In this document: piece after piece, positions 12,100 to 25,791 of the stretch
Position numbering within the stretch: position 1 is the first letter of the stretch
Layout of the letters: every line of letters starts with the position of its first letter
Source: Hypsibius dujardini
Lineage: Eukaryota; Tardigrada; Eutardigrada; Parachela; Hypsibiidae
Direction of reading: 5' to 3'
DNA length: 64,000 bases
Assembly: GCA_001579985.1 (NCBI GenBank)
Contig: LRSR01005316.1
Location: 46,512 to 110,511, forward strand
The notes under the pieces: model-generated
Database searches by the model: none
Seen by the model: only the letters and a program-made list of their open reading frames with translations
What the model was told of the DNA's origin: nothing
Translations under genes and position numbers: made by a program

Positions 12100-12520
12100 G
12101 GGCCCAATGCACCCCGACTATTTTACCCCTCCCAGGGGCCCAACAGAACCCTGGCTATTTTAACCCTTCCTGAATACATAACCAGAGTCCCAAATCGCGT
12201 TTTCCCATGTTGTCCATCCGTCTGTCAGTCTGTCAGTTGTTCATCCGTCCGGCCTTTGTCCGTCCGTTGACTGTCCGTCTGTTGTCCGTTTATAATTTGC
12301 TCGGCCGTGCGTTGCCCGTTAAACCGTTATCCGCTGGTAGATGACCAACGGACGGACGGACAGCGGACGGACAACGGACTGACGGACGGATTAACAGCAT
12401 GGGAGGGGTCAAATAGCAGCGGCGCTGTTTGGGTTCCTGATGATGTATCAGGGAGGGGCAAAATAGCCAGGATTCTATTGGCCCCTAAAGTAGGGGTAGA
12501 ATAGCCACTCCGATATTTTA
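12100..12520. mobile_element. Repeat family with GGGGTAAAATAGCC ends and GTCCGT-type tetranucleotide core (copy 1)
   Basis: The left part has repeated CTATTTTACCCCT-type motifs beside runs of C (12115-12165). The right part has their inverted forms (AGGGGCAAAATAGCC, AGGGGTAGAATAGCC, about 12455-12506). Between them lies a GTCC/GTCT and complementary GACGGAC-rich core that can fold back. Related copies occur at 26190-26460, 31606-31745 and 54265-54575. No coding capacity is seen. Confidence 0.7.
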
Positions 12521-12662
12521 TTATGATGTAGCCCTTAAAACGCTGACGAATTGGAGTTGCTTGGTATTATGAGTATTGCACGATCCTTGTTTAATTTGAG
12601 CTTTAGAGGAGAGGCACGATCAACTCTTCTATGCAAGAGCATTGCGATTATTGAAGGGTCTA

Positions 12663-13198
12663 TCAGAGGAAGCAGCGGGATTTATTTCGGCAGTTGTTCT
12701 TGTTGCATCTGCTAGTTGCACAGTTGCAGATTTGGTCGGTGGACCCGGTGGTCTTGTCCTTGCTCTTCTTGCATTCGTCGTTCCGCAGACCGGGAGCTTC
12801 CATTGCTCGACCACAGCCTCGTGACACGATGAAACCTGAAGATAATACATTCTTACTGTTAATACTAGTTTCATACCGTCACGTCAATTTAATGCTAATC
12901 TCATCGCACTTTTGTCCACGTCCTCTTTGATGGTCATCCAGCAGGCTTGCGAACCGTCTGGTCGTGCTGGACAAGAGACCAACTGAGACTCTTGTGGTTC
13001 GTTACACTTTTGCATGTTTGGCCCGTCCGGGAAACATGAGTAGCATTGAAACCCTCCTTCCGAAATACATATGCCAAGTATTACAGTGAAAGCCTCTAAA
13101 CAAAACACAAATCAAGAATTATGTTAATACCAACCTGCTGCGGCTACTGATCCAATCATCAAACCAACCAAAACCAAAACGATCTTTAAAAAATTCAT
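12663..13198 (-). CDS. Secreted Ly6/three-finger-like cysteine-rich protein
   Basis: Three exons (13198-13135, 13095-12910, 12835-12663) join in frame to give 140 residues. Residues 1-20 form a hydrophobic signal peptide (MNFLKIVLVLVGLMIGSVAA). The mature part starts with FQCYSCF, has CWMTIKEDVDKS in the middle and ends with CNCATSRCNKNNC. This is the cysteine plan of Ly6/uPAR/quiver-type domains, where a terminal Cys-Asn pair is diagnostic. After CNKNNC there is only a short basic tail ending CFL, so a long GPI signal is not obvious and the protein is probably secreted. Target and role cannot be inferred. The exon 2 donor (after 12910) is chosen because the alternative reading runs into a stop. 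Confidence 0.75.
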
Positions 13199-14395
13199 GT
13201 TTTTCTTAAAAGGGATAGCTTGCACTTGAAGTGGGCTTAAAAACGAAATTTTTGTATGAGTGAGTAGTCAGTCGTCCTCTTAGTCCAACAGGTTATTTTT
13301 GTTGTTTTGATTGTACAGCAGACAACGTGTTTATCATGCAAAAGCATCTCCGCTGCTGAACGAAAGTAACTTTGCGAGGAGGGAACCTTGCAAGGCAGTA
13401 AACTGCTGATTCAGCCAATTGGTTGGCTATAACTATTATCCACGCAGCTGTACGAAACACCTCACAACGACGATCTTGAACGGAGAAAAATGGTCTAACA
13501 ATTTTAGGAACCTTCAGATACGCCAGTCACCCTTGTATGGTAGCTCCTATATACCGTACGAAAAAGCAGCAAATACTACAACATTCTATCTCCATCCTCC
13601 ATGCATTTCTTTCTCTTTTCAATTGTATAACTTCAACAACTACATTAATAATGCCTGGCATACAGCATATCATTATAGTTACAGAAACATGTAAAATCTC
13701 TAATATAGATTTCTAACTTCCTTATTCTACCGTACATCTACCGTACAATCATTGCGAACAGTGCGAAATTACCCCTCGATAGATATAGGTTTGTAAAAGT
13801 TGCATCGTATTCTATTTTGCCGCTGGACGCTTTTACGTCAGACGATTATGAAAGCGAGCGGACCTGATTAAGCGAAGGTGTCAATGTCATCAAACAAGCA
13901 ACACACACCAACAAAACAAGGTAGAACTTCTTCACAAGTAACAAAATATAAACATTATATGTAGTATGCGTTCGTCCGTTGGCCTTTTCTTTCCTTGCCT
14001 GCGTCGGGCATCTTGAAGCATGCTCAAGAAATCTCAATTACTACACCACTTGCACTGCTTGCTGCATAATTGTTCGCTCGTCGCCCATGCGCACACTCAC
14101 AGCTCCCATGATGATTGATAAAAATAATCACCTAGATTGGTTATTACGATACCTTTAGTGTGATATTGTTTATAGGGTGGCGCTTATTATAGTGACATGA
14201 GCATGTGAAGAATGATTAGTCGGTGGCGTCCCCTGTTGTTATTGTTGTTAGTTGGTGCGAAATGCGACTCGTTTCAGGATTGAGTAATAGTGAGACAATA
14301 GTGCAAGTGTGAAATGAATCAACTGAGCTCAAGATTAAATAATTGTGGCAAAAGTTAAATTGCACAAAAGCGATCTTATGCCTCTTTGAAAGGTT
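13199..14395. other. Intergenic gap
   Basis: No gene or element I can support. AT-rich sequence with scattered short frames. Confidence 0.4.
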
Positions 14396-14402
14396 TATAA
14401 AA
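14396..14402 (+). promoter_or_regulatory. Candidate TATA box of Gly-rich protein gene
   Basis: TATAAAA lies 85-91 bases before the ATG at 14487, a spacing that fits a short 5' leader. Confidence 0.4.
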
Positions 14403-14486
14403 AGAAAATGAGCCGAAATGTGAAACGATCAACACTTCCGTTCTTCCTACTTTACTATTTTTGCTTGTATTGATCCAGTCACAACA

Positions 14487-15053
14487 ATGCTCGCGTCAGT
14501 CCTTTGCATCGGTATGATGATATTATATTCAACGAAAGATCATGACATCAAAGTTCAAATGTATCTAATTCATATTTCTTGTCCTTTAGGTTTATTTGTG
14601 AGCGCTGTCGTGGGTGGAAGCAGCTACGGCAGTGGAAGTAGCGGCAGCAGATATGGTGGCAGCAGCGGCGGAGGAGGAGGATACGGCAACAGCGGTGATT
14701 CGGACATTCTCAGCCAATACAATTGGATCACCCCTGGCCTCCTCAACTCTTACAACTGGTTAGGCAATGGTGGCTATCCCGGCCTCGGAGGACTAGGTAA
14801 GGGCTCACTCAATCACATTACTGACAAGAATGTTGTAAGGGCAAACTTCAAGTTGTTTAATGTCTTGACGACAGGTGGATTTTATGCCGCGATCTCCAAT
14901 GAACTGGACAATGCCGGCAACAACATTGGCAATATTGGAGGAGGTGACATTGGTAACCTGGGTGGCGGAAGCTACGGAGGAGGCAGCAGCGGCGGCAGCT
15001 ATGGCTCATCAAACTCAAACTCCAATAGCGGTTACGGACGTCGGAGGAGGTGA
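14487..15053 (+). CDS. Glycine/serine-rich secreted structural protein
   Basis: Three exons (14487-14511, 14590-14796, 14875-15053) give a 136-residue protein. Both introns are 78 bp, a multiple of three, so the unspliced frame is also open. Splicing is preferred because it assembles a signal peptide (MLASVLCIGLFVSAVVG) across the first junction and uses clean GT and AG sites. The mature chain has Gly-Ser-Tyr repeats (SSYGSGSSGS, YGGGSSGGSYG), a central segment with two Tyr-Asn-Trp motifs, and ends in RRRR. Such Gly/Tyr-rich chains are common in cuticle, silk or mucus matrices. No enzyme motif is present. Function is inferred from composition only. Confidence 0.6.
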   Translation: MLASVLCIGMMILYSTKDHDIKVQMYLIHISCPLGLFVSAVVGGSSYGSGSSGSRYGGSSGGGGGYGNSGDSDILSQYNWITPGLLNSYNWLGNGGYPGLGGLGKGSLNHITDKNVVRANFKLFNVLTTGGFYAAISNELDNAGNNIGNIGGGDIGNLGGGSYGGGSSGGSYGSSNSNSNSGYGRRRR

Positions 15054-15823
15054 ACAGCTCTTGCCAAACTTGTAAATTATTTTATTACCGTTTTTACTCA
15101 ACCATTCGGAAAGCAAGATTTCATTCTTACTGCATGTGCGTAATTTAAACTGAAAAACTACTGATACTTGTTTCTGAGAATGATCTGACTGAGACCGACC
15201 AAAGAAAGACTACTACTGTACTTTCGTGTACAGTGTAATAACTGTTATTATCCTCTTCCTTCATTAACGCTCGCATCTACATGATTTTCCGTTTTCCGCC
15301 ATGTATTTCTCGCGATTACACCAACCGCTCTTCCTTGATCCGCTTGTTGATGACTTAACCGCCAATTGATGTAGCTATTCTGTCAACCTGCTAGTACCCA
15401 AGACCAATAGACCTTAGCAACTTCTGGTACCCTGCTTGTGATGCTCCTGAAAATTTAGATCAAGTTAAAAACCTAGAAACTCAAAAAATGGACATCAACA
15501 ATAATTTAATATGGTCAATTGACCAGGCAGCGAAGTCGACGGCCGCCATTCTCTGCGATACCAAATTTTTTCAGACAAAAGGATGCAGGAAAATTAAGAG
15601 CATGAGACTACAGGCGGGGGGGGGGACTCGATATCAGTTGATTATGTCTATTGATTTTTAGTCAAGTCTTTAAGATCTTAATTTGCTCTATTGGTCAATG
15701 GTCCATGATCAAGTCGGTAAAACAATTAATTTCGTCTATTGGTTCATGGTAGAAGTCGTTAAAAATTTAATTTCAAAGTCCAAGAAAAATTACTTGCTGT
15801 TTACTGCAAGGAAAAGCCATTAC
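15054..15823. other. Intergenic gap
   Basis: No gene seen. A homopolymer G run lies near 15617-15625. Confidence 0.35.
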
Positions 15824-16081
15824 TCAAGGCGCACTAGTAAGCACCGTCATATTCGGGCACAAATAGAAGGTCAAATTTCCGTTAATGTCACACCGGTCGA
15901 AAACCTGACACCTCCCGGATGAGCTGGTGTCTGCAAAGAAACCAAGCTGCTAGTATGTTCCGTAGATGTTGTTGCAAGCAGGGATGAATGAGAGGAGAGG
16001 GAAATCCTGTCCTGGAATGACATTTGGGTAGAGCTCCATGATTTGCTCCGTATTGAGATCTTTCCCGCGAAGTTTCCTCAT
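15824..16081 (-). pseudogene. Peritrophin-A/CBM14 chitin-binding cuticle-type protein fragment with in-frame TAG
   Basis: Read on the minus strand, one open stretch interrupted by TAG at 15952-15950 encodes a recognisable cuticular chitin-binding segment: GKDLNTEQIMELYPNVIPGQ, then DFPLLSFIPAC, then after the stop GFFADTSSSGRCQVFDRCD and YLCPNMTVL. The pattern Tyr-Pro...Ile-Pro...Cys...Gly-Phe-Phe-Ala-Asp...Cys-Gln-Val-Phe...Cys...Leu-Cys-Pro-Asn is the classic arthropod-type CBM14 signature. The downstream half of the domain (the final Cys region) is not found in frame, and no signal peptide exon was identified upstream. With an internal stop and missing ends it is best called a pseudo-exon. 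It supports an ecdysozoan host. Confidence 0.65.
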
Positions 16082-16800
16082 GGCACGTTTGGTGACTGGT
16101 CACCGGCTGCCCGCTTCACTAGTAAACCTCCATCTGCCGCTCCCAACCAAAGAACAAAGCTCAAGATGTAATGCACGTCTGGCCAATGGAAACAGGCGGA
16201 AAGTAAACAAGTAAAGAAAACAATAATTATTTTATCAGTATAGTAATAATAATTTCCACAGCTTTAATATAAATAAATCAAATGTAGACGATCTGCAATA
16301 CAATGCTATAGCCGCAGCTTAATTTTCCAATTTGGAGAAATCAAATTATGAACACAAATATTCATTAATTTCTGTTGATGCTAGTGAACGATCAACAGCA
16401 TCTATTTAGGCCACCGTGCACTAATTAGCGCCAAACCCTTGAGAACGAATTCAAAGTGCTGGAATCGACCATGTATTACTTGTGCTACTCTGTTGCGCCA
16501 TCGCTTGGACAAGGCCATTAAGATAAAAAAGTAAATCGTCGCCACGATATTAACTGGGTGAACGTAGGCCAATTAGATCAAACGCATAAATTTAATAGCC
16601 CCTTTTCAGTGATTTTCGGAAATCAAAGTTGTAAAACATGTGCACATTACACGACAAATCAACAAGACGACAAGACATGACTTAGACTCATCTCTCTAGG
16701 CAAAAAAAGACTCTCCAGACAGAAGCGCTAACAACACATTAAATAGATCTTCAAAGTGCAGCTGACAATAAAGATTAATAGAACCATAGCGGTCCAAACT

Positions 16801-18328
16801 CTACGGGTAGTGATGATGGTGTGCGATCTTGAGGAATTCAGCAATTTCTTCCGCAGTCGGCTTATCCACCATCTTAATTAATAAAAGTCCTCATTAATTA
16901 ATATTCGTCAGCTACAACATATCCTTCTATAATATAATAAAAACCACAACTCTATTAGTCTTACCTTGAACATAAACCCATTACAGTCGGCCAATGCCTT
17001 TCGCATTCGAGTCATGAGGCGGATTTGATCGGTAGCTGTTAATTGGACCTCATTTAACGTAGGGTTATCCAGGTTTTGGGGTAGTTCAAATTCCGCATCA
17101 AAATGCGATCCAGCAGTGTGAGGAAGGGAGCGGGACGTCCACAGTGCCTGGTTTGCAGTTTGCCGGAAGGCGTCCTGTATAGCAAAGGGACAGATTGACT
17201 CAATCACCAAACCCTTCTCCAGAGAAATAAAAGTATAAAAAGGATTTCACAGTACAGTACATACCAATGCCGTCTTGAGCTGCACCAAAGCATACAGTTC
17301 TGCGTCCAACTTAACTTCTGGTTCAGGAATGGGCTTCTCATCACGTTCCGCTGACCCACTAAAATCAGACAAATCAAGCAAATCAAACAACTATCCTTTC
17401 ATGTGTTTGTATTTTTAAGGTGAGAAATTGGTCATCAGGCCTACCTAGAACTATCGGCACTTCTTTGCTCTCGCTCACCGGTGATGTAGTTATGGACAAA
17501 AGCCGCGTCTGCTGAAAAGGACGCCTAAAAATGGACATACCCAATGAGTTTCTAGTCACAAAAAAAACCTTCTATTCTAACATATGATATCATCCACTTC
17601 TGAATGCTCAAGAGTGTGCCTTTTATCATTATTTATTTAACTTTTCGTCGGGAAATAAACTCAGTTTATAGTACACGATTGTGAGAAGTCCAATTTTTCA
17701 CAGAAAGCAAATCTATAGGAAATTGTCATAGGTGACGCTGCTCGCTTGAACGACTGCAATTGATTGTTATTAGATGGACTAGAAATATCTGCTATCTCTA
17801 GAAACAAATACCATTCATATCTCCAGGGAAAAAAATCAATCAATCAATCATCAATGGTCAAAATGCAGAAGCTAGAGCAATTAATTGTGCAATAATGCAT
17901 ATCGGAGAGCGGAGGACTTCCCTTGTCAAGTTGACTACCGGTACACTCACAGCTATAGTAGTTTCATAGTTGTCAGTCAAACTTTTGATCATCCTCTTGA
18001 CATTACGGAAAGACGGAGCACTGGAGCCACTCGAACCGGACGGCGTAAATGTCAAGCTAGGGGCTCCGCCCTGTAAACTGGACATGATACCAATGGAAGT
18101 GGAATTGTTTGGCATGTAGGAGCCGGCAGTTCCGCCTTGAGCAACGTGCATTTGCGACATATGCATTGGTGGTTGTTGTGACTGGCCGGAATCTGCTAGA
18201 GAATACTGCTGGTTGGCTAGACCTCCTCCTCCTCCGCCACCTCCACCTCCGGTTGTGTCAAAGTATTGCTGGCCCGAACTGTCAACATTCTGGCTAGTTC
18301 CGTGAATGCCGGCAGGATTGCGTTGCAT
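16801..18328 (-). CDS. Unidentified protein with Gln/Gly/Met-rich N-terminus
   Basis: Five exons (18328-17951, 17524-17445, 17358-17265, 17174-16965, 16872-16801) join in frame with canonical sites to give 277 residues. Residues 1-90 are low complexity: a run of nine or more Gly, and Gln/Ser/Met-rich stretches such as MHMSQMHVAQGG. The rest is predicted mainly helical (NVKRMIKSLTDNYE, DAELYALVQLKTALDAFRQ, IRLMTRMRKALADCN) and ends in a His-rich IAHHHHYP. The architecture resembles small transcription or Mediator-type subunits, but I cannot align it to a named one, so no function is assigned. The gene is divergent from UBFD1. Frames and phases agree at all four introns, so I am confident it is a real gene. 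Confidence 0.7.
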
Positions 18329-19355
18329 TGTCTAGCTAAAAAAGCGTAATTCAATCAATCAATCGAATGCTCCTTGACTTGACATATGACAAAGCAAAAA
18401 GCAACAAAGAAATCAATCAATGAACACAAGGCGAGCTCAGCATATAATATATGCAAGTAAGATGCTACACAAAACGGATTAGGCTCTCATTCAAACCTGT
18501 TGATCACCCAGTCAGGGAAATAGCCTTGTTCAAGAAAAATGCTCGCGATTTTGTGCAAGGGTGCTTCCAGAGAGACTGACGGTTCCGATAACGCGGGTGT
18601 ACTACTAAAGTGAGTGATCGAGTGAATACATGCAGTACACGCGCAAAACTGGGACACCGCGGCGTAATTGCGCTTCGCAAGTCAGATTTATCCCTGCGGT
18701 TCTAGAATCACAACCTCACAGGAGACGCTCTCTCAACATAATAATAACGCAACGAATGGAAAGCCGGCAAACGCAAAACCAAGAGAATTTTAAAATAATA
18801 AATAAAATGAAAAAGTAAACAACAAAACAACGTTCGTTTTAGAGTTGTTCCATATCTAAACACTTGCGGGACGCGACTGATTTGTGCTCGATGTTCACAG
18901 AATAACTTAAACTGTTCGCCAGAAATCCCAGCGTTCATTTATAGAAGTGCGACTTGTTCGAGGCGACTCTTTCTACTGTTCGTGAAAAAGCATCTGTTCG
19001 CTAAGATTGTATTTTCCATTCTGTTGGTTAAACTATATTGACTACTGTCAGAGATGACTCTTCCATTTTAAAATGTTCGGGCTTGTATTTCTATTCCTCG
19101 TTTCAATATGTGTCTCCTCTCTCCACCGAATTCTACCAACGTCTACAAACTGTTATAGTGCAGTTAACGTCGGTCTGAGAAGAAAGCGTTCAACGAACTA
19201 AGGTAAGAGAGAGAATGCGCTGAACGAAAACAGGTGAAATGACGTGCTACTGTATTCCTGTTCTCATTACTGTCTGTAACGTTATCTTAAAGTGTAATAA
19301 ATTGCCTGTGGTTTGCACTTGCAGTAAGGCAGTGAGTGCCATCCTTCCGGGAAGA
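18329..19355. other. Divergent intergenic region upstream of UBFD1
   Basis: About 1 kb separates two divergently transcribed genes. No coding signal is found. Promoters are expected here but no clear core element is seen. Confidence 0.35.
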
Positions 19356-21030
19356 ATGGAGGCGGACAGTATTTGGAACAGCTTCATGCCAGCGCCAACA
19401 GAGGAGGACACCAAAAGTTTGTTTTTCCGTCTTCCATCTTCTTCCGCCGGTTGCAGTTGAATTTTTTTGCTTGTCGATTTGACTTCTACATATTTCATCC
19501 AGCTTATGCAGGCACTAACGGTTATGATGGTATGGTGGAATCCACGAATCAGTTACCTTCGGAAGAGACTCTGGCTCACTCGCAAATCGAAGCGAATCTT
19601 CCTTCCTCTTGCTCTCCGTCACTGTCTCTCAAAGTGACGCACAATAAGAAGGCTTACGATGTGATCATCTCAGCGGACAAAACAGTGCGGGACTTGAAGG
19701 AAATGCTCACCATCCTCTCTGGAATACCAGTGGACAAACAAAAGATAATGTGGAGCCGGGGACCCTGCCCGGATTACTCGGTATTTGCCTTACGGACTCA
19801 ATCAACTCCTTGGTTGATTGGTTGATTGTCTAAAGGCATAAGTTTTTGCATGTAATCTTCCGTTGGTTGATCGATTTGTGTTAACGTAAACCAATTACTT
19901 AGTTCGCACGTTTGCGCCAATCAATCGGTCGATCAACTGCATGGGTCCGACTCCGGCAAGTGGGTCGATTTTGATTGTAACTTTTGGCATTTGGTCTTGT
20001 TTTGCGAACCACTCTGTGATTTGCTAATCAATGAAAGATTACACGTTATTTTCAGACTCTGGACGCGTTGGGGGCGAAGACTGGCTCTAAAATGATGATG
20101 GTAATTTAAGAGGCTTACGCATAGTTTCGCTAAAAATAAAGTTGCGCTTCACTAATTTTGACCAGTTGTTGGTTAATACCGGAACATCTTCCTTTGCAGG
20201 TGGGTTCGTCCAACCAGGAAGTGACACAGATTCAGACCAAACCGAATGAAGCAACTCTTAAGGCAATGGACCAAGTCAAGACGGGGGACAAGCTTGGCGA
20301 ACAAAATCTCCATCGGAAAATTATCGAAAAAGGTCTCGCAAATTTATCCTAGTTGGATGGATTCGCTGAATAAATTGCTGAGTCTTATATATTATACAAT
20401 ACACAATTTATTGTTCTCATTGTTATTATCTTGATGTTTAGGAATCCCCTCTGACTGCATGCCGGTGAGCGCGCGATTTTTTTGGCACTCTTATAACGGT
20501 GAGAAATAACTAAATTTCATGAAGGGCATCCTCAACGACCGAGAACCTCTACCACCTCATCCCCTTTCCGGAATGGTAAACAAGCAGGGTCAGCAGGTTC
20601 GGCTGACATTCAAGGTAGCCAGACATGGACTTTCATTAATTAATTATGATTTAATCAATTAGTTTTGTAGTTGGAGGCAGACCAAATCTGGATCAGCACG
20701 AAAGAGCGGACAACCAAAGTGGCTATTGGAAACATTCGCAAAGTCGTTAACGAGCCCATTGTCGGACACGAAGAATACCACGGTGAGATTAGTTTTGTAC
20801 AAGGAAGGGTTTAACAGGCAATTTGCGTTGTGCATTCATGTATTGTTGCAGTTGTGGGACTACAAACCGGAACCACAGAAGCTTCCATGTAAGTCAGATC
20901 ATCTCTTATGGATCGCGCATCGGGGACCCTTAATATCACTCTCCATGCTCTAATTTTTAGATATTGGTTCTACTGGGTTCCGTGCCAGTACGTTGACGCT
21001 ATTCGGGAAGTGTTTGCATCTTTCAACTAA
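19356..21030 (+). CDS. UBFD1: UBFD1 ubiquitin-like domain-containing protein
   Basis: Nine exons (19356-19416, 19512-19780, 20056-20100, 20200-20332, 20442-20464, 20525-20614, 20671-20782, 20852-20888, 20961-21030) join in frame, giving 279 residues. An acidic N-terminal stretch is followed by a ubiquitin-like fold (residues about 60-130: LKVTHNKKAYDVIISADKTV to GAKTGSKMMMVGSS). Then comes the UBFD1-specific C-terminal domain with HRKIIEKG, PLSGMVNKQG, VRLTFKLEADQIWISTKERT, VGHEEYH and WFYWVPCQYVDAIREVF. The order and the C-terminal domain identify UBFD1, a polyubiquitin-binding protein linked to NF-kB signalling in vertebrates. The start Met is the only one compatible with the first donor at 19417. 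Exons are small and introns short. Confidence 0.93.
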
Positions 21031-21500
21031 GTGTCTTGGTTTTGCGATGCCTTTTTGTCTTGTTTGTTGGTTTATTTACTTTTCAAGCGGCTCTTTCATT
21101 TTGATTTTTCTCTGTCCTTCGCTGCTGATAGATCCCCGTCTCGAGCGACGAAAGTATTCTGTAAAGCATCTCTACTCTACCTTTTCTCGATTTATATCAT
21201 GATGCGAATAACAAAAGAAAGGGACACCGGCCGCACTCAGACAAAGCGGCAAAGTCTGTACAAGTTTGTTTAGAGCTTAACGTGTCAGTCAAGGAGCCAA
21301 GTCAAATCAGGGAATAAGTGTAGACGAGAAGCGAGCAGGAGAGGTACTAGTACTACAAGCGTACAGTAATGCGCAAAACGACCAAAAAAAACCATTCCTT
21401 CATTCATTCATTCCAATGGAGAGAGACTTCTACCGTGAAGTTGCGTCGACTTCTTTTTTCCTTTCTTTCATAATCATTCCCGGCTGTTTCCGCAGGCCAG

Positions 21501-23647
<2,147 letters not shown>

Positions 23648-24743
23648 TCTGAAAGTGATTACAGACACACACAAATTAGATTGACAAGTAAAAATGGCCT
23701 AAACACTTTCAAAAAGAGGGAGAGGGATAAAGAATTTGGCAATGGATCGATATGAAAAAACGCTTTTGCCTTGCATAACACGTGATGTAGGGTGAGGGTG
23801 ACTGACTGACTCAACAAATGACATCACACTGTCACACAACCCAACACGGGATGAATGAAGGAAGGGATTTACTTACTTGACCTACCTCTGGCTTGATTGG
23901 AATAAATGGGGCAAAATCTAGTACAAAATGACTTCCTACTTGGCTCGGGAATAAGGCAGGACGATTTCAAGGACTCAGGACCAGACAGTGCAACCAAAGG
24001 AAGAGCAAATTTACCACAGAGGCACAAGCAAAATGAATAAACTCACAAAACGACAACAAATATATCTGCACTGACTTGTGCTTCGCCTTGGTTGCTCAGC
24101 GAAGGGCTTGTATCCTGTGACTACAGGGAACCTCATTAGTTCCGCCTTGTTTATTATCCTCTTGACTGGACTGCTGCGTGCTGCTTGTGAGTAACCTAAC
24201 CTGACCTGCCCTGACAAGGCTTTTTTTGGCTGATCGTGGTTTGTCACATCAGTGACATCACAACCATTTTTTACCACCTGGTAGAATTAATTAGAGCCCG
24301 TTTTAAACAATGAATAATTAACAATAAACAGTTCTTGCACGCGGTGAACCGTACTGCTCGTTCACAATCCTTGATCCTACAGTATGAGGCAAAGTCTGTA
24401 TTTCGGCTCATCCTTCACTTGGTCGGTAAATCGGCTCACCCATTTCAAAATCGAACTACGTGTACAGTAGGAGAATAAAGCCTCCTTTCGGACTTTCAAA
24501 ACATTACAAATAATGGTTTAGTTTAATTGCGGCAAGAAATAACCATGAATGTCATGTGGATTAAAAATGCGAGGGGTTAGAAAAAATTTGCTGTGAAAAA
24601 AATTGTTCAGACTGCAGGGGCGCCACTGGTACAAATTTCACACCGGCTTATTTGCAATAGAATCGATCAGCTGATTGTCGGTGTGCAGATGCGGTTTCGC
24701 AGATGCTCATTGTACAAGATTTATTTAAATTTCAACTTTACTA
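23648..24743. other. Region upstream of Atg8
   Basis: This probably contains the Atg8 promoter and 5' untranslated region, since an acceptor directly precedes the ATG exon. A minus-strand frame at 24011-24277 has no recognisable domain. No other gene is seen. Confidence 0.35.
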
Positions 24744-24888
24744 CTGTACTGCCGCGTTAGCTTCGCGCAGTAAAAGTAGACCCACCGTAAACTAAGACCT
24801 ATGGATCCGCGCATGAGCTTACGTGCACTACGGGCTAGGATAACGAAGTAATGTTCTTGCAGGGCGCGAAGCTATCGCGGCAGTACAG
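24744..24888. mobile_element. 145-bp MITE with CTGTACTGCC termini
   Basis: The left end CTGTACTGCCGCGTTAGCTT pairs with the right end reading AAGCTATCGCGGCAGTACAG. TA lies on both sides (24742-24743, 24889-24890). The terminal ten bases are shared with the 204-bp element at 47810. Confidence 0.75.
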
Positions 24889-25590
24889 TACCATTTGTGA
24901 ATGCTTCATCTTTGGATTAGTGTTCATCAATATTTCCCGGTTTTATCATTAAGGCCGAGCGCAGCGAGGCCGTATTCTAAGTTGAATCCCTTCTTAAGAG
25001 GGTTAATGTTTGTGTGTAATCTTGAGCACGAGCGATCGATTCCTGGTGGCGTAAATGAGCGTAAGCGGCTAATGCTGTCGAAAAATCGCAGCACAGCACC
25101 TGCTCCGCGCGTGTAGTGGCCAGGTACAGAGGCGTAACGGAGGGGGATGCACTGGACAACTGCACCCCTAAATATTAGGTTGCCTTACGAATTCCCCTAC
25201 CTGAAAACAAAATTCGTAATTCGAAATTCGAAGTTACGAAATTCCCCTATTACATATTTGTAAATAGGTTTACCTAACTTTCTTTGTACGACCTGCACAA
25301 GATAGGTATATTGGTTAAGTTTGACACGCTGCCCTCGGAGGCTCGGCCTTTTTTTAATTGTGCATATAGTTCGTTAGTTTTCATATTTGTTATTCGGAAA
25401 TGAGTAGTAGATTGAATGCGGCCATACATGCAGTTGAGAAGGGGAACAACTGTTTGGAAGGCGGCTGGCGATTTTTCGCGTGTCGCAAACAACTCTTCAA
25501 CGACATTTGAATGATCGAGAAATCGGGCCACAAGGCGGCCCTCATTGCAAAGTTGTCTGTCTGTACTTGGGTGTTGGCTGCTTGGGAACT

Positions 25591-25791
25591 CTACTGCCAT
25601 GATTTTAAGGGTGGGTTTTTTTCCCTACAAATAAATTACTGAACCCCCGGTTCAACTTGTGTTCACTGGTTTCACTGCACTTTCGGCGGACCGAAATCGG
25701 CCGTTGATGAACGAAAGTGAATCCGTGACGTCACGTAGTCTATCAGGGGTGAGCGGGCTAAACCCGCCCTTGAAATTGTGGCAGTACAGTA
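25591..25791. mobile_element. About 200-bp MITE family A, copy 1
   Basis: The ends are CTACTGCCATGATTTTAAGG and (inverted) CTTGAAATTGTGGCAGTACAG. The interior matches the copy at 47810-48013 in the opposite orientation, including GGGGGTTCAACTTGTGTTCAC and an octamer TGACGTCA. The left terminus has lost a few bases relative to the other copy. Confidence 0.8.

Noticed and set aside
25274-25600. Minus-strand 108-codon frame
   Set aside because: Overlaps the end of a MITE copy and has no recognisable domain or splice partner.
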